A stretch of 64,000 nt of DNA, taken from positions 62,001 through 126,000 of the forward strand of contig JBBDJD010000005.1 of assembly GCA_040880025.1 (NCBI GenBank), written 5' to 3'. Positions 1-7,611 of this stretch are shown piece after piece (the stretch's first letter is position 1; each line of letters starts with the position of its first letter). The notes below the pieces were generated by a model. That model did not search any database and was not told the DNA's origin. It saw only the letters and a list, made by a program, of their open reading frames with translations. The translations under genes and the position numbers were made by a program. The DNA is from RCIO01 sp040880025. Lineage in GTDB: Bacteria > Pseudomonadota > Alphaproteobacteria > Rhizobiales > Rhizobiaceae.

Positions 1-242
1 TCCATTGCTTCGATGTCGCGGGCAAGCGCGGTTGCGCTTTCCGCCGTCAGACCGCGTATCTGGAAATTGCCGCGCGCGGTGATTTCCACCAGGCTGTTGC
101 CGTGGCGTTCGGCGGCGGCGCAGAGCGCGGCGAGTTGGGCAGGAATCAGGCTCGCGCCTGCCGTCGCAAGGCGCACCAGCAGGCCGTCGCCGGTCTGCAT
201 CGGCGCGGATAGAGCGGGGCAGGCGCCGCGGCGGAAACTCAT
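1..242 (-). CDS. cobG: Precorrin-3B synthase CobG, N-terminal part (cut by window edge)
   Basis: About 80 codons are visible before the window edge. The translation begins MSFRRGACPALSAPM and continues with a TGDGLLVRL segment, which I recognise as the start of CobG, the oxygen-dependent enzyme that converts precorrin-3A to precorrin-3B in the aerobic cobalamin pathway. It is a sulfite/nitrite-reductase-like ferredoxin-fold protein. The ATG overlaps the cobN stop codon in an ATGA arrangement, so translation is probably coupled and it is the last visible gene of the riboswitch-led leftward operon. The iron-sulfur and siroheme-like regions are outside the window, so the call rests on the N-terminus and on gene order. 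Confidence 0.85.
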   Translation of the reverse strand, partial: MSFRRGACPALSAPMQTGDGLLVRLATAGASLIPAQLAALCAAAERHGNSLVEITARGNFQIRGLTAESATALARDIEAM

Positions 243-3200
243 GCGGCCTCCCTTGCGCGCGCTTCGGCGATCAGCTCGGCAAGGCCGGCGTCGATCGAAT
301 TGCGTCTTGGATGCCACAGACCGCGCCGGCGCGCGGCGGCGAAACGCTCGGCGATGGAGCGGGCGGCGGCGGGGTTCTCGCGCAGCATGAAGTCGCGCAC
401 CCGTTCGTCGCCCAGATAGGCGTCGTGCACGGCTTCCAGCAGTGTTTCGGGAATGGCGAGCGTGGTCTCGGCGAAGGCGACGAGGCGGTCGACCGTCTCG
501 GCGAATTCGGCAGCGCCACGCGGGCCGTGACGCATCTGCCCGTCGATGAAGCGCGGGCTGACGGCGCGGCCGCGCACCACGCGGGCGACGGCCTCGGCCA
601 CCGTGCGGGCGCGCGGGCGCTGGGGGTCGGTTGTATCGAGCGTGATCAGATCCGCGGAGCGGCCGAGCGCGGCGAGGGCCGAAGCAAAGCCGCCGATATG
701 GGCGGCGTCCGCGGAGCCGTCGAGCAGGTCGCGACCGGGGTCGTCGCCAGTGTGAATGAGAAGCTGGGCTTCGGAAACGCGGCGGGAAAATGCGTCGGGG
801 GCAGCCTCGCCGTCGCCATCGGCGCCGCCATAGCTATGGCTCGCGGCATCGAGATAGGCCTGGCCGATCTCCACGCGCTCCTGCCAGTCGCCGGTGGCGA
901 GGATGTCTTCCACCCCGGCGCCATAGGTGCCGGGCGAGCCGCCGAAGATGCGGGGAGGGACAGCGCCTGCATCCCTTGCCTCTGCCGCGAGCGGATTGTC
1001 GCCTGCTTCCTCATCCCGCGCGGCGACGGCGCGGGCGGCGGCATCGAGCAGAGCGATCTGTGCCGGGAACATGTCCCGGAACAGGCCGGAGATCTTCCAG
1101 GTCACATCGATGCGCGGGCGGCCAAGCGTGGCGACAGGCTGGACTTCGACGCCGGTGACGCGGCCGGTCGCGGCGTCCCACACCGGTTTCACCCCCATCA
1201 GGTTCAGCCCCTGCGCGATCTCCTCGCCGCCGGTGCGCAGGCTGGCCGAGCCCCACAAATCGATGATCAGCGACCGCGGCCAGTCGCCGTGATCCTGCAG
1301 ATAGCGGCGCACGACCTCGTCGGCCGCAAGACGGCCGAGCTCGAACGCCGTCGGCGTCGGCATGGTGCGCGGATCGGCGGTGAAGAGGTTGCGGCCGGTG
1401 GGGAGTACGTCGGTTCGGCCGCGCGCCGGCGCGCCGGCGGGGCCGGGGTGGATGTGCTCGCCGTCGAGCGCGGCGACCAGGGCGGCGCGTTCGCGTACCA
1501 CGCTCTCAAGCCGCAGCGGATCGTCTTCACCGGGCGCCGAGCGGCCATAGACGTGCTGGCCGTCCTTCAGGGCGAAATCCTTGATGTCGCAGAGCCAGGC
1601 ATCGATTTTCTGCAACGCCTCGCCGGCATCGAGATTGTCGGCAAGACCCGCCTCGCGGGCGAGGCCGGTGTCGCGCGCCGTCTCGATGATGAGCAGCGCC
1701 AGGCGGTCGCGGCGACGGCGGTCGAGACCGTCGGCCTGCGCGTATTCGTCGACCAGATGTTCAAGCTTGCGCTCCGCCTCGCCCAGCTCCGCACCGACCA
1801 GCGGCGGCGGCAGATGGCCGACCGTGACGGCGGCGATGCGGCGCTTGGCGTGGGCCGCCTCGCCGGGGTTCGACACGATGAAGGGATAGACGACCGGCAG
1901 GCCGCCGGTGACAATCTCGGGGAAACATTCGCAGGACAGCGTGACGGCCTTGCCGGGCAGCCATTCCAGCGTGCCATGCGCGCCGACATGGATGATGGCG
2001 TGGCAGGCTAGCCCGGTTTGCATCCAATGGCCGAAGGCGAGCAGTTCGTGGCGCGGCGGCAGCTCCGGATTGTGATAGTCGGCACGGCGGTCAGCGGAGC
2101 GGCCGCGGTCGGGCGCCAGCGCCACGGTCACGTTGCCGAAGGTCGCGGCGCGGAACGAGACCTCCCCTTCGACAGACGGCGCGCCCCATGCACCAACGAC
2201 CTTTTCGCAAGTCTTTCCAGGGAGTTGAGCGAACCAGGCGCCATAGTCCTCGAATCGCGTTGCGGGGCGTTCCTCACGCAGCGATTCAAGTAGTTCGCGC
2301 GATGATTCAGGGATGCCGTCGATGACGTAGCCCTCGGCCTGCAAATCCCGCAGCATGGCGAGCACGCTTTCCGGCACGTCCAGCCCAACGGCATAGCCTG
2401 TGCGGCCAGTGGCGTTGGGGTAATCGGGAATGAGGATGGTCAGGCGGCGTTCAGCGCGGGGCGTCTGTTGGAGCCGGATCATCGCTGCGACGCGGTTGGC
2501 GAGGTGTTCGATGCGGTCGGCTTCCGGCCGGTTCTCCTGACCGCGAAAGCCGAGCGCCTCATCGAGCGGCCGTTCCGACTTGAAGGCAATTGCGCCGCCG
2601 AGGATGCGCCCGTCGAGTTCAGGCAGTACGACATGCATGGCAAGATCGGCAGGCGCCAGGCCGCGCTGATTTTCAGCCCATGCCTCGCGGCGCGTGGTGG
2701 CGACAATCGCCTGGAAGACCGGCACGCCGGCACGGTCGAAAAGGGTTTCCGCGCCCGGCTCCGCGCCGCTGGCGAACGCCGTGGTGGTGACGATGGCCGC
2801 CGGCCGCAGCTCCGCAATCGCCTCTTCGACGAATGCGAGCGAGTCGCGGTCCTTGAGGCTGGCGACAAAGATCGGCACCGGCGTCATGCCTCTTTGCGCC
2901 AGTGCGCCGAACAATGCGTCGATTGGCGCCGCATCGGAAGCGAGCAGCATGGAACGATAGAAGAGGATGGGGATGATTGGGTTCGCGGCCGCTCCCGCTC
3001 CGGCAAGCCTTGCGATGTCGACGATGCCCGCGCCAGGCAGGTAGCATCCTGCCCTCGGCACCTGTCTTGCCTCAGAAACCTCCGCCTCGTTGCCGGCCAG
3101 CGCTGACAATCTGGCTGCGAGGCCTGCCATGTTGTCCGGGCCGCCCTCGCGGAAGAAGGCCAGCAGGCGGTCGAGCTCCGGCTTGTCCACGGTCGAGGCT

Positions 3201-3580
3201 TCGATCAGGCGCGCGTCCTCTTCGCGGCATTCGCCGGGGAGAAGCGCCAGCCTGATACCTTTCTCACGCGCAGTCGCGGCGAGCCGGTCGCAGCCATATC
3301 GCCACCAGTCATAGCCGCCGAGGATGCGGACGAGGATCACCCTGGCGTGGCTTGCCACGCTGTCGATCCAAAGATCGACAGACATCGGATGGCGTAAATC
3401 GCGCAGCGCGGCGAGGCGCAGCGATGGCTGGTCCGCCTTGCCGGTGCGCCAGGCCGACGCGATGCCCGCCAAATCGCTGTCGGAGAAAGACAGCGCCACG
3501 ATATCCGCCGGCTGCTGCGCCAGGTCGATGGGCTCGGCGAGATCGTCGAGCGAAGCGGATGATGTGGCGAGGAGATGCAT
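239..3580 (-). CDS. cobN: Cobaltochelatase subunit CobN
   Basis: Large subunit of the ATP-dependent aerobic cobaltochelatase CobNST, which inserts cobalt into hydrogenobyrinic acid a,c-diamide. The 1113-residue product starts MHLLATSSASL and keeps the family features seen by eye: an N-terminal region typical of CobN/BchH (PADIVALSFSDSDLA), a central VGAHGTLEWLPGK segment, and a C-terminal RSVSP-like catalytic half. It is shorter than the roughly 1275-residue Paracoccus/Pseudomonas denitrificans protein as I remember it, but start and end both look native. It begins 9 bases after the cobW stop and overlaps cobG by 4 bases. CobS and CobT are not in the window. Confidence 0.95.
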   Translation of the reverse strand: MHLLATSSASLDDLAEPIDLAQQPADIVALSFSDSDLAGIASAWRTGKADQPSLRLAALRDLRHPMSVDLWIDSVASHARVILVRILGGYDWWRYGCDRLAATAREKGIRLALLPGECREEDARLIEASTVDKPELDRLLAFFREGGPDNMAGLAARLSALAGNEAEVSEARQVPRAGCYLPGAGIVDIARLAGAGAAANPIIPILFYRSMLLASDAAPIDALFGALAQRGMTPVPIFVASLKDRDSLAFVEEAIAELRPAAIVTTTAFASGAEPGAETLFDRAGVPVFQAIVATTRREAWAENQRGLAPADLAMHVVLPELDGRILGGAIAFKSERPLDEALGFRGQENRPEADRIEHLANRVAAMIRLQQTPRAERRLTILIPDYPNATGRTGYAVGLDVPESVLAMLRDLQAEGYVIDGIPESSRELLESLREERPATRFEDYGAWFAQLPGKTCEKVVGAWGAPSVEGEVSFRAATFGNVTVALAPDRGRSADRRADYHNPELPPRHELLAFGHWMQTGLACHAIIHVGAHGTLEWLPGKAVTLSCECFPEIVTGGLPVVYPFIVSNPGEAAHAKRRIAAVTVGHLPPPLVGAELGEAERKLEHLVDEYAQADGLDRRRRDRLALLIIETARDTGLAREAGLADNLDAGEALQKIDAWLCDIKDFALKDGQHVYGRSAPGEDDPLRLESVVRERAALVAALDGEHIHPGPAGAPARGRTDVLPTGRNLFTADPRTMPTPTAFELGRLAADEVVRRYLQDHGDWPRSLIIDLWGSASLRTGGEEIAQGLNLMGVKPVWDAATGRVTGVEVQPVATLGRPRIDVTWKISGLFRDMFPAQIALLDAAARAVAARDEEAGDNPLAAEARDAGAVPPRIFGGSPGTYGAGVEDILATGDWQERVEIGQAYLDAASHSYGGADGDGEAAPDAFSRRVSEAQLLIHTGDDPGRDLLDGSADAAHIGGFASALAALGRSADLITLDTTDPQRPRARTVAEAVARVVRGRAVSPRFIDGQMRHGPRGAAEFAETVDRLVAFAETTLAIPETLLEAVHDAYLGDERVRDFMLRENPAAARSIAERFAAARRRGLWHPRRNSIDAGLAELIAEARAREAA

Positions 3581-3589
3581 CGGGTTCCG

Positions 3590-4627
3590 TCAGCCGGTCA
3601 GAGCGGCTGTGATAGCGTCCTGCCTGAGGCCCTTTTCGCCGATGACGACGAGGCGGCCGAGTCGCTCCTCCGCTGGCGCCCAGGCGCGGTCGAAATAATG
3701 GTTCACGCGGGCGCCAACGGCCTGGACCAGAAGCCGCATCGGCTTGCCGTCGACCGGCACGAAACCCTTCACGCGCAGGACGTTCTCCTTCTCGGCGACG
3801 GCCGCCACGCGGGCCGCGATCTCGGAGGGATCGGCGATGGCGCCGATCTCGACGATGAACGTGTCGAAGTCGTCATGGTCATGATCTTCGAGCCCGTCGT
3901 GATGCGTCTTGCGGGCGTCGATCTGATCCTCCACGGCGAGGCCCAGACCGAGCAGGATCGCCGGATCGACGTGACCATCCTTCACCGCAACCACCTTCAC
4001 GGCGCGGGGCAGGTGTGCGGCGATGGTCCTCTCCGCCCGCTCGCGGCCAGCGGCATCGATCAGGTCGGATTTCGACAGGATGACGAGGTCGGCGCAGGCG
4101 ATCTGGTCCTCGAACACTTCCTCGATCGGGTCGTCATGGTCGAGCTGGTCATCTGCCGCGCGCTGGGCGGCAAGTGCGTCCATGTCGGACGCGACCATGC
4201 CATCGGCCAGCGCCGCGCCATCGACCACGGCGATGACGCCGTCGACCGTCACGCGGCTTTTCACCGACGGCCATTGGAAAGCCTGCACCAGCGGCTTGGG
4301 CAGGGCCAGTCCGGAGGTCTCGATCAGGATGTGATCGACGGCCGGCTTGCGCGCCAGAATCTGGTCTATGGCCGGCACGAAATCGTCGGCCACGGTACAG
4401 CAGATGCAGCCATTGGCGAGCTCGACGATGTTTTCTTCGGGGCAATCCTCGATGCCGCAGCCCTTGAGAATCTCGCCGTCGATGCCGACATCGCCGAATT
4501 CGTTGACGATGACGGCGATGCGCTTGCCGCCCGCGTTCTGCAAGAGGTGTCGGATCAGCGTCGTCTTGCCGGCGCCGAGAAAGCCGGTGACGACGGTGCA
4601 GGGAATGCGGTTGAGGGCGGTGTTCAT
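3590..4627 (-). CDS. cobW: CobW, G3E-family GTPase of cobalt handling
   Basis: A 345-residue P-loop GTPase of the COG0523/CobW family, thought to act as a cobalt metallochaperone for corrin synthesis. The Walker A motif GFLGAGKTT lies at residues 15-23, the metal-binding GCICC motif at 73-77, and a guanine-specificity SKSD motif lies near residue 188. A His/Asp-rich stretch (HHDGLEDHDHDDFD) near residue 245 is the usual metal-binding linker before the C-terminal CobW domain. The gene overlaps the upstream DUF1636 gene by 4 bases (ATGA) and is followed closely by cobN, so it is cotranscribed under the leftward cobalamin riboswitch. Confidence 0.95.
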   Translation of the reverse strand: MNTALNRIPCTVVTGFLGAGKTTLIRHLLQNAGGKRIAVIVNEFGDVGIDGEILKGCGIEDCPEENIVELANGCICCTVADDFVPAIDQILARKPAVDHILIETSGLALPKPLVQAFQWPSVKSRVTVDGVIAVVDGAALADGMVASDMDALAAQRAADDQLDHDDPIEEVFEDQIACADLVILSKSDLIDAAGRERAERTIAAHLPRAVKVVAVKDGHVDPAILLGLGLAVEDQIDARKTHHDGLEDHDHDDFDTFIVEIGAIADPSEIAARVAAVAEKENVLRVKGFVPVDGKPMRLLVQAVGARVNHYFDRAWAPAEERLGRLVVIGEKGLRQDAITAALTG

Positions 4628-5046
4628 GTGTCGTCACCAATGTGAGCGAGAGTGGGGATGCGGGCGATCAGCCCGCGCTTGAGCGATTCGGGGCGGGCGC
4701 GGAACGGCATGAAACCGTCCTCCGAGCCTGCAAGCAGGGTCGCGCCGGCGATGAGGTCCTGGCCGCTCTGCTCAGTCAGCCAGCCGAAGACATAGCTCCA
4801 CGATCCTTCGCGCAGGATGGCGGCGCTCATGCCGCGCTTGCAGTTGCCCAGGCAGCCGACCGAATGGACGCGCACATCCGTGTCGGCGGCTGCGCGGCGG
4901 GCGTCGTCGGCAAGGCGCGATCCGGGGCGCGGAAAGTCGTCGGAGCCTTCTGGGCCGCGACAGGAATGGCAGACGACAACCGTCACTTCACCGGTCACGG
5001 CTTGAGCCGGACTGCGCACGGGGCCTGCTGGGCTGTCGGTCGTCAT
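4624..5046 (-). CDS. DUF1636 family predicted metal-binding protein
   Basis: A 140-residue cytoplasmic protein matching the DUF1636 family often found in alphaproteobacterial cob operons. Cysteine pairs VCHSC near residue 28 and VGCLGNC near residue 68 fit a thioredoxin-like ferredoxin fold that binds a metal or a [2Fe-2S] cluster; the function is not established. I chose the ATG at 5046 because GGGAGAGG lies just upstream of it; a GTG at 5067 would add seven residues and would place the Shine-Dalgarno sequence inside the gene. It is the first gene after the leftward cobalamin riboswitch and overlaps cobW by 4 bases, which suggests a cobalt-related role. Confidence 0.8.
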   Translation of the reverse strand: MTTDSPAGPVRSPAQAVTGEVTVVVCHSCRGPEGSDDFPRPGSRLADDARRAAADTDVRVHSVGCLGNCKRGMSAAILREGSWSYVFGWLTEQSGQDLIAGATLLAGSEDGFMPFRARPESLKRGLIARIPTLAHIGDDT

Positions 5047-5093
5047 GGCCTCTCCCGCCCGGGTCACCCGCCGGGCCGCTGGAATGAATCGTT

Positions 5094-5270
5094 CGACGGC
5101 AGGTCTCCTGGCTCGCGGGTCGCTGCCTGATGCCGCCTTCCCGGGCTTACCCAGTGGCTATCGGCTTCCGGCTCGTCGCTCACAGTTGCGGGGACAGCTG
5201 CGGAGTTGCATGAACCCATGCGCACCGCATTCCCTCTTAGCCGCCATCCCGTGAGGAAGGCGGACCGTCG
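5094..5270 (-). promoter_or_regulatory. Cobalamin riboswitch, leftward (controls DUF1636-cobW-cobN-cobG)
   Basis: Read on the minus strand, the conserved aptamer blocks appear in order: GGGAATGCGGTG, CCCCGCAACTGTGAGC, GCCACTGGG, CGGGAAGGCGG and the B12 box AGCCAGGAGACCTGCC (5113-5098). A P1 helix can form between CGACGG (5270-5265) and CCGTCG (5099-5094). A GC-rich hairpin with 6-bp stem (GCCCGG/CCGGGC, 5076-5057) directly abuts the Shine-Dalgarno sequence of the first gene, which suggests control of translation initiation. High B12 is expected to switch the operon off. Confidence 0.95.
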
Positions 5271-5369
5271 CCCGCTATCTATTCGTGGTGGTGGGACAGA
5301 GTCAACGAGCCGAGACGAGGCTCGGGATTTTGGGTTTGCGCCGAAAGCGATTTCAGTTAAGTGTTGGGC

Positions 5370-5539
5370 ATCGCCGGTTCCCGAAAGGGGCCGAGAGGGA
5401 ATGCGGTGCGGGTGAATAACCCAATTCCGTGGCTGCCCCCGCAACTGTAAGCGGCGAGCTTGCCCGATAGCCACTGGAGACTATTCCGGGAAGGCGGGAT
5501 CAAGCGCCAAAGTCGCGAGCCAGGAGACCTGCCGGCGAT
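5370..5539 (+). promoter_or_regulatory. Cobalamin riboswitch, rightward (controls cbtB-cbtA and the cob genes behind)
   Basis: The plus strand carries GGGAATGCGGTGCGG, CCCCGCAACTGTAAGCGG, GCCACTGG, CCGGGAAGGCGGG and the B12 box GAGCCAGGAGACCTGCCGG ending at 5535. P1 can form between ATCGCCGG (5370-5377) and CCGGCGAT (5532-5539). The 3' strand of P1 can instead pair with CCGGC at 5550-5554, and a second hairpin GCCCTC/GAGGGC (5555-5571) sits directly before the AGGAGGG Shine-Dalgarno of cbtB, so translational control is plausible. It lies back to back with the leftward riboswitch, with only about 100 bases between the two aptamers. Confidence 0.95.
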
Positions 5540-5584
5540 ATGCGCAACACCGGCGCCCTCGGGTGGAGGGCAGGAGGGAAGAAC

Positions 5585-5764
5585 ATGAACAGCACGATCC
5601 GTACTTTGGGGACCGACGTATCCGCGCAATCGCGCCTCATGCAGCTCGCGTTTGCAGGGCTGCTTGGCCTTTTCGTGATCGGTTTTGTCGGCTTCAGCCA
5701 TGTCGAGGCGGCGCACAATGCCGGACATGACTACCGGCATTCCATGGCCTTTCCCTGCCACTAG
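5585..5764 (+). CDS. cbtB: CbtB, small subunit of a proposed cobalt transporter
   Basis: A 59-residue protein with one membrane helix (about residues 18-38, LMQLAFAGLLGLFVIGF) and a His-rich C-terminus, HNAGHDYRHSMAFPCH, which is typical of CbtB and likely binds Co2+. The ATG at 5585 has an excellent AGGAGGG ribosome binding site; an in-frame upstream ATG at 5540 lies in the riboswitch expression platform and is rejected as the start. It follows the rightward cobalamin riboswitch and is 12 bases ahead of cbtA. The transport role of CbtAB is a comparative-genomics prediction based on B12 riboswitch control. Confidence 0.92.
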   Translation: MNSTIRTLGTDVSAQSRLMQLAFAGLLGLFVIGFVGFSHVEAAHNAGHDYRHSMAFPCH

Positions 5765-5776
5765 GGAGATGATCCG

Positions 5777-6490
5777 ATGACCATATTTCGCAACGTCGTG
5801 TTCATCGCGGCGCTCGCAGGGCTTGTGGCCGGCCTGCTGATGGCTGCCATGCAGGCCTACGCCACCGTGCCGCTGATCCTTCAGGCCGAGACCTTTGAAA
5901 ACGCCGCCGCCGGCCATTCCCATGATGACGCCGCCGCAGCGGGCGAAGAAGAGGAAGGCTGGGGACCGGCGGACGGCTTCGAGCGCTTCTTCTATACCTC
6001 GATGGCCAACATCGTGACCGCGATCGGCTTCGGGCTGGTGCTCGTCGTTGCATCGGAGTTCGCCGGGGGCATTGCCGGATGGCGACAGGGGCTGCTGTGG
6101 GGTCTCGCCGGCTTCGCCACCTTCACGCTGGCTCCGGGGCTTGGCCTGCCGCCCGAACTGCCGGCGATGCCCGCCGCCGATCTCGAGGCCCGACAAGCCT
6201 GGTGGCTCGGTACGGTGATCGCGACCGGGGCGGGACTGGCAATGATCGCTTTGCGCCGCTCGCTGCCGCTGGCCGTGCTCGGCATCGCGCTCATCGTGGC
6301 GCCTCACGTGATCGGCGCTCCGCAGCCGGCGAGCCATGAATCGCCGGTGCCCGAGGGGCTTCACCACAATTTCGTCGTCGCCGTCACCGTCACCAACCTG
6401 ATCTTCTGGGTGGCGCTTGGCGTATTGACGGGCTTCCTCCGTGAGCGGGTCGCCGGCCGATCAGGCGCAGCGCAAGAAAGCCTTGCCTGA
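5777..6490 (+). CDS. cbtA: CbtA, membrane subunit of a proposed cobalt transporter
   Basis: A 237-residue integral membrane protein with about five or six hydrophobic helices (residues 8-30, 75-95, 103-122, 143-162, 168-186 and 205-225). A hydrophilic loop after the first helix contains HSHDD and an acidic run, plausible metal-binding residues. The family is CbtA, predicted partner of CbtB in cobalt uptake under B12 control. Its 3' end overlaps the GTG start assigned to cobU by 50 bases, so the transporter and synthesis genes are transcribed together. Confidence 0.92.
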   Translation: MTIFRNVVFIAALAGLVAGLLMAAMQAYATVPLILQAETFENAAAGHSHDDAAAAGEEEEGWGPADGFERFFYTSMANIVTAIGFGLVLVVASEFAGGIAGWRQGLLWGLAGFATFTLAPGLGLPPELPAMPAADLEARQAWWLGTVIATGAGLAMIALRRSLPLAVLGIALIVAPHVIGAPQPASHESPVPEGLHHNFVVAVTVTNLIFWVALGVLTGFLRERVAGRSGAAQESLA

Positions 6491-6998
6491 GCGCCAATCG
6501 CTGACCTTCGTTCTCGGCGGTGCGCGCTCGGGCAAGAGCGCTCATGCCGAGGCGCTGATCGAAATGCATCCCGCGCCGTGGCACTACATTGCCACGGCTC
6601 AGGCCTTCGACGACGAGATGGCGGAGCGCATCGCTCTCCACCGGGACAGGCGCGGCGGTGACTGGCGGACGGTCGAGGCTCCGCACGATCTGGCCGAGGC
6701 GCTGGGGGCTGTCCCGGAAGGCAAAGCCGTTCTTGTCGATTGCCTGACGCTGTGGCTGAGCAACCGCATGCTGGCGGAGGCGGACGTCGAGAGCGAATGC
6801 GCGGAACTGGCCGAGGTGCTGTCGCATCCGCGCGGATCCTGGGTGGTGGTTTCCAACGAAGTGGGTCTCGGCATCGTGCCCGACAATGCACTGGCCAGGC
6901 GCTTCCGCGACGAGGCGGGAAGGCTCAACGGACATATCGCGGCAGCGGCCGACGAGGTGATTTTCATGGTCGCCGGCCTGCCGATGAAGGTGAAATGA
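6441..6998 (+). CDS. cobU: Bifunctional adenosylcobinamide kinase / adenosylcobinamide-phosphate guanylyltransferase
   Basis: CobU (CobP) phosphorylates adenosylcobinamide and then forms AdoCbi-GDP in nucleotide loop assembly. The P-loop GGARSGKS lies at residues 26-33, followed by the family segments YIATAQAFDDEM and VLVDCLTLWLSN; length about 170-185 residues is normal. The start is uncertain: a GTG at 6441 overlaps cbtA by 50 bases, while TTG at 6483 would leave about 171 residues starting just before the conserved core. It is separated from cobO by a single base. Confidence 0.93.
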   Translation: MSGSPADQAQRKKALPERQSLTFVLGGARSGKSAHAEALIEMHPAPWHYIATAQAFDDEMAERIALHRDRRGGDWRTVEAPHDLAEALGAVPEGKAVLVDCLTLWLSNRMLAEADVESECAELAEVLSHPRGSWVVVSNEVGLGIVPDNALARRFRDEAGRLNGHIAAAADEVIFMVAGLPMKVK

Positions 6999-6999
6999 G

Positions 7000-7608
7000 A
7001 TGACCGAGACGAGTGAAGCCGAACGTCACAAGGCAAAGATGGCCAAGCGCAAGGCCGTGCAGGACGCCGAGGTGGCAGGCAAGACGATCGAGAAGGGGCT
7101 CTTGATCGTCAATACCGGCCCCGGCAAGGGCAAGACGACGGCGGCTTTCGGGCTGGCGCTGAGGATGCTTGGCCACGGCAGGCGCGTCGGGGTCGTGCAG
7201 TTCATCAAGGGCGGCTGGCACACCGGCGAGAAGGACGCGTTCGCGGCATTCGGAGACCGCGTGGTCTGGCACACGATGGGCGAGGGCTTCACCTGGGAGA
7301 CGCAGGATCGCGAGCGCGATATTGCGGCGGCGGAGCGGGCCTGGGGCAAGGCGGAGGAACTGCTGGGCGATCCCTCTATTGGATTGCTGGTGCTCGACGA
7401 GCTCAACATCGCACTGCGCTATGACTATCTCGATCTGGACAGGGTGGTCGCGGCGCTGAACGCCCGCCGGCCCGACCTGCATGTCGTGGTCACCGGACGC
7501 AACGCCAAACCGGCGCTCGTGGAGGCTGCCGACCTGGTGACCGAAATGGGCGTGACCAAGCACCATTTCTCCGCCGGGGTGAAGGCGCAGCAGGGCATCG
7601 AGTTCTAG
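7000..7608 (+). CDS. cobO: Cob(I)yrinic acid a,c-diamide adenosyltransferase (CobO/BtuR family)
   Basis: A 202-residue ATP:corrinoid adenosyltransferase that attaches the upper 5'-deoxyadenosyl ligand to cobalt. The modified P-loop NTGPGKGKTT at residues 38-47 is diagnostic for the CobA/CobO/BtuR family, as are VVQFIKGGWHTGE and the VLDELNIALRYDYL block. The C-terminus ends in the usual KHHFSAGVKAQQGIEF. The gene starts one base after the cobU stop and is 3 bases ahead of cobQ, in the same rightward operon. Confidence 0.96.
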   Translation: MTETSEAERHKAKMAKRKAVQDAEVAGKTIEKGLLIVNTGPGKGKTTAAFGLALRMLGHGRRVGVVQFIKGGWHTGEKDAFAAFGDRVVWHTMGEGFTWETQDRERDIAAAERAWGKAEELLGDPSIGLLVLDELNIALRYDYLDLDRVVAALNARRPDLHVVVTGRNAKPALVEAADLVTEMGVTKHHFSAGVKAQQGIEF

Positions 7609-7611
7609 CAA

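Noticed and set aside
311..2011. 566-codon open frame on the plus strand opposite cobN
   Set aside because: It is a high-GC shadow of the cobN codons; the translation has no domain and no ribosome binding site, while cobN is clearly the real gene.
5206..5540. Short open frames within the two riboswitches
   Set aside because: They coincide with conserved aptamer elements, lack ribosome binding sites, and their codons follow RNA structure.
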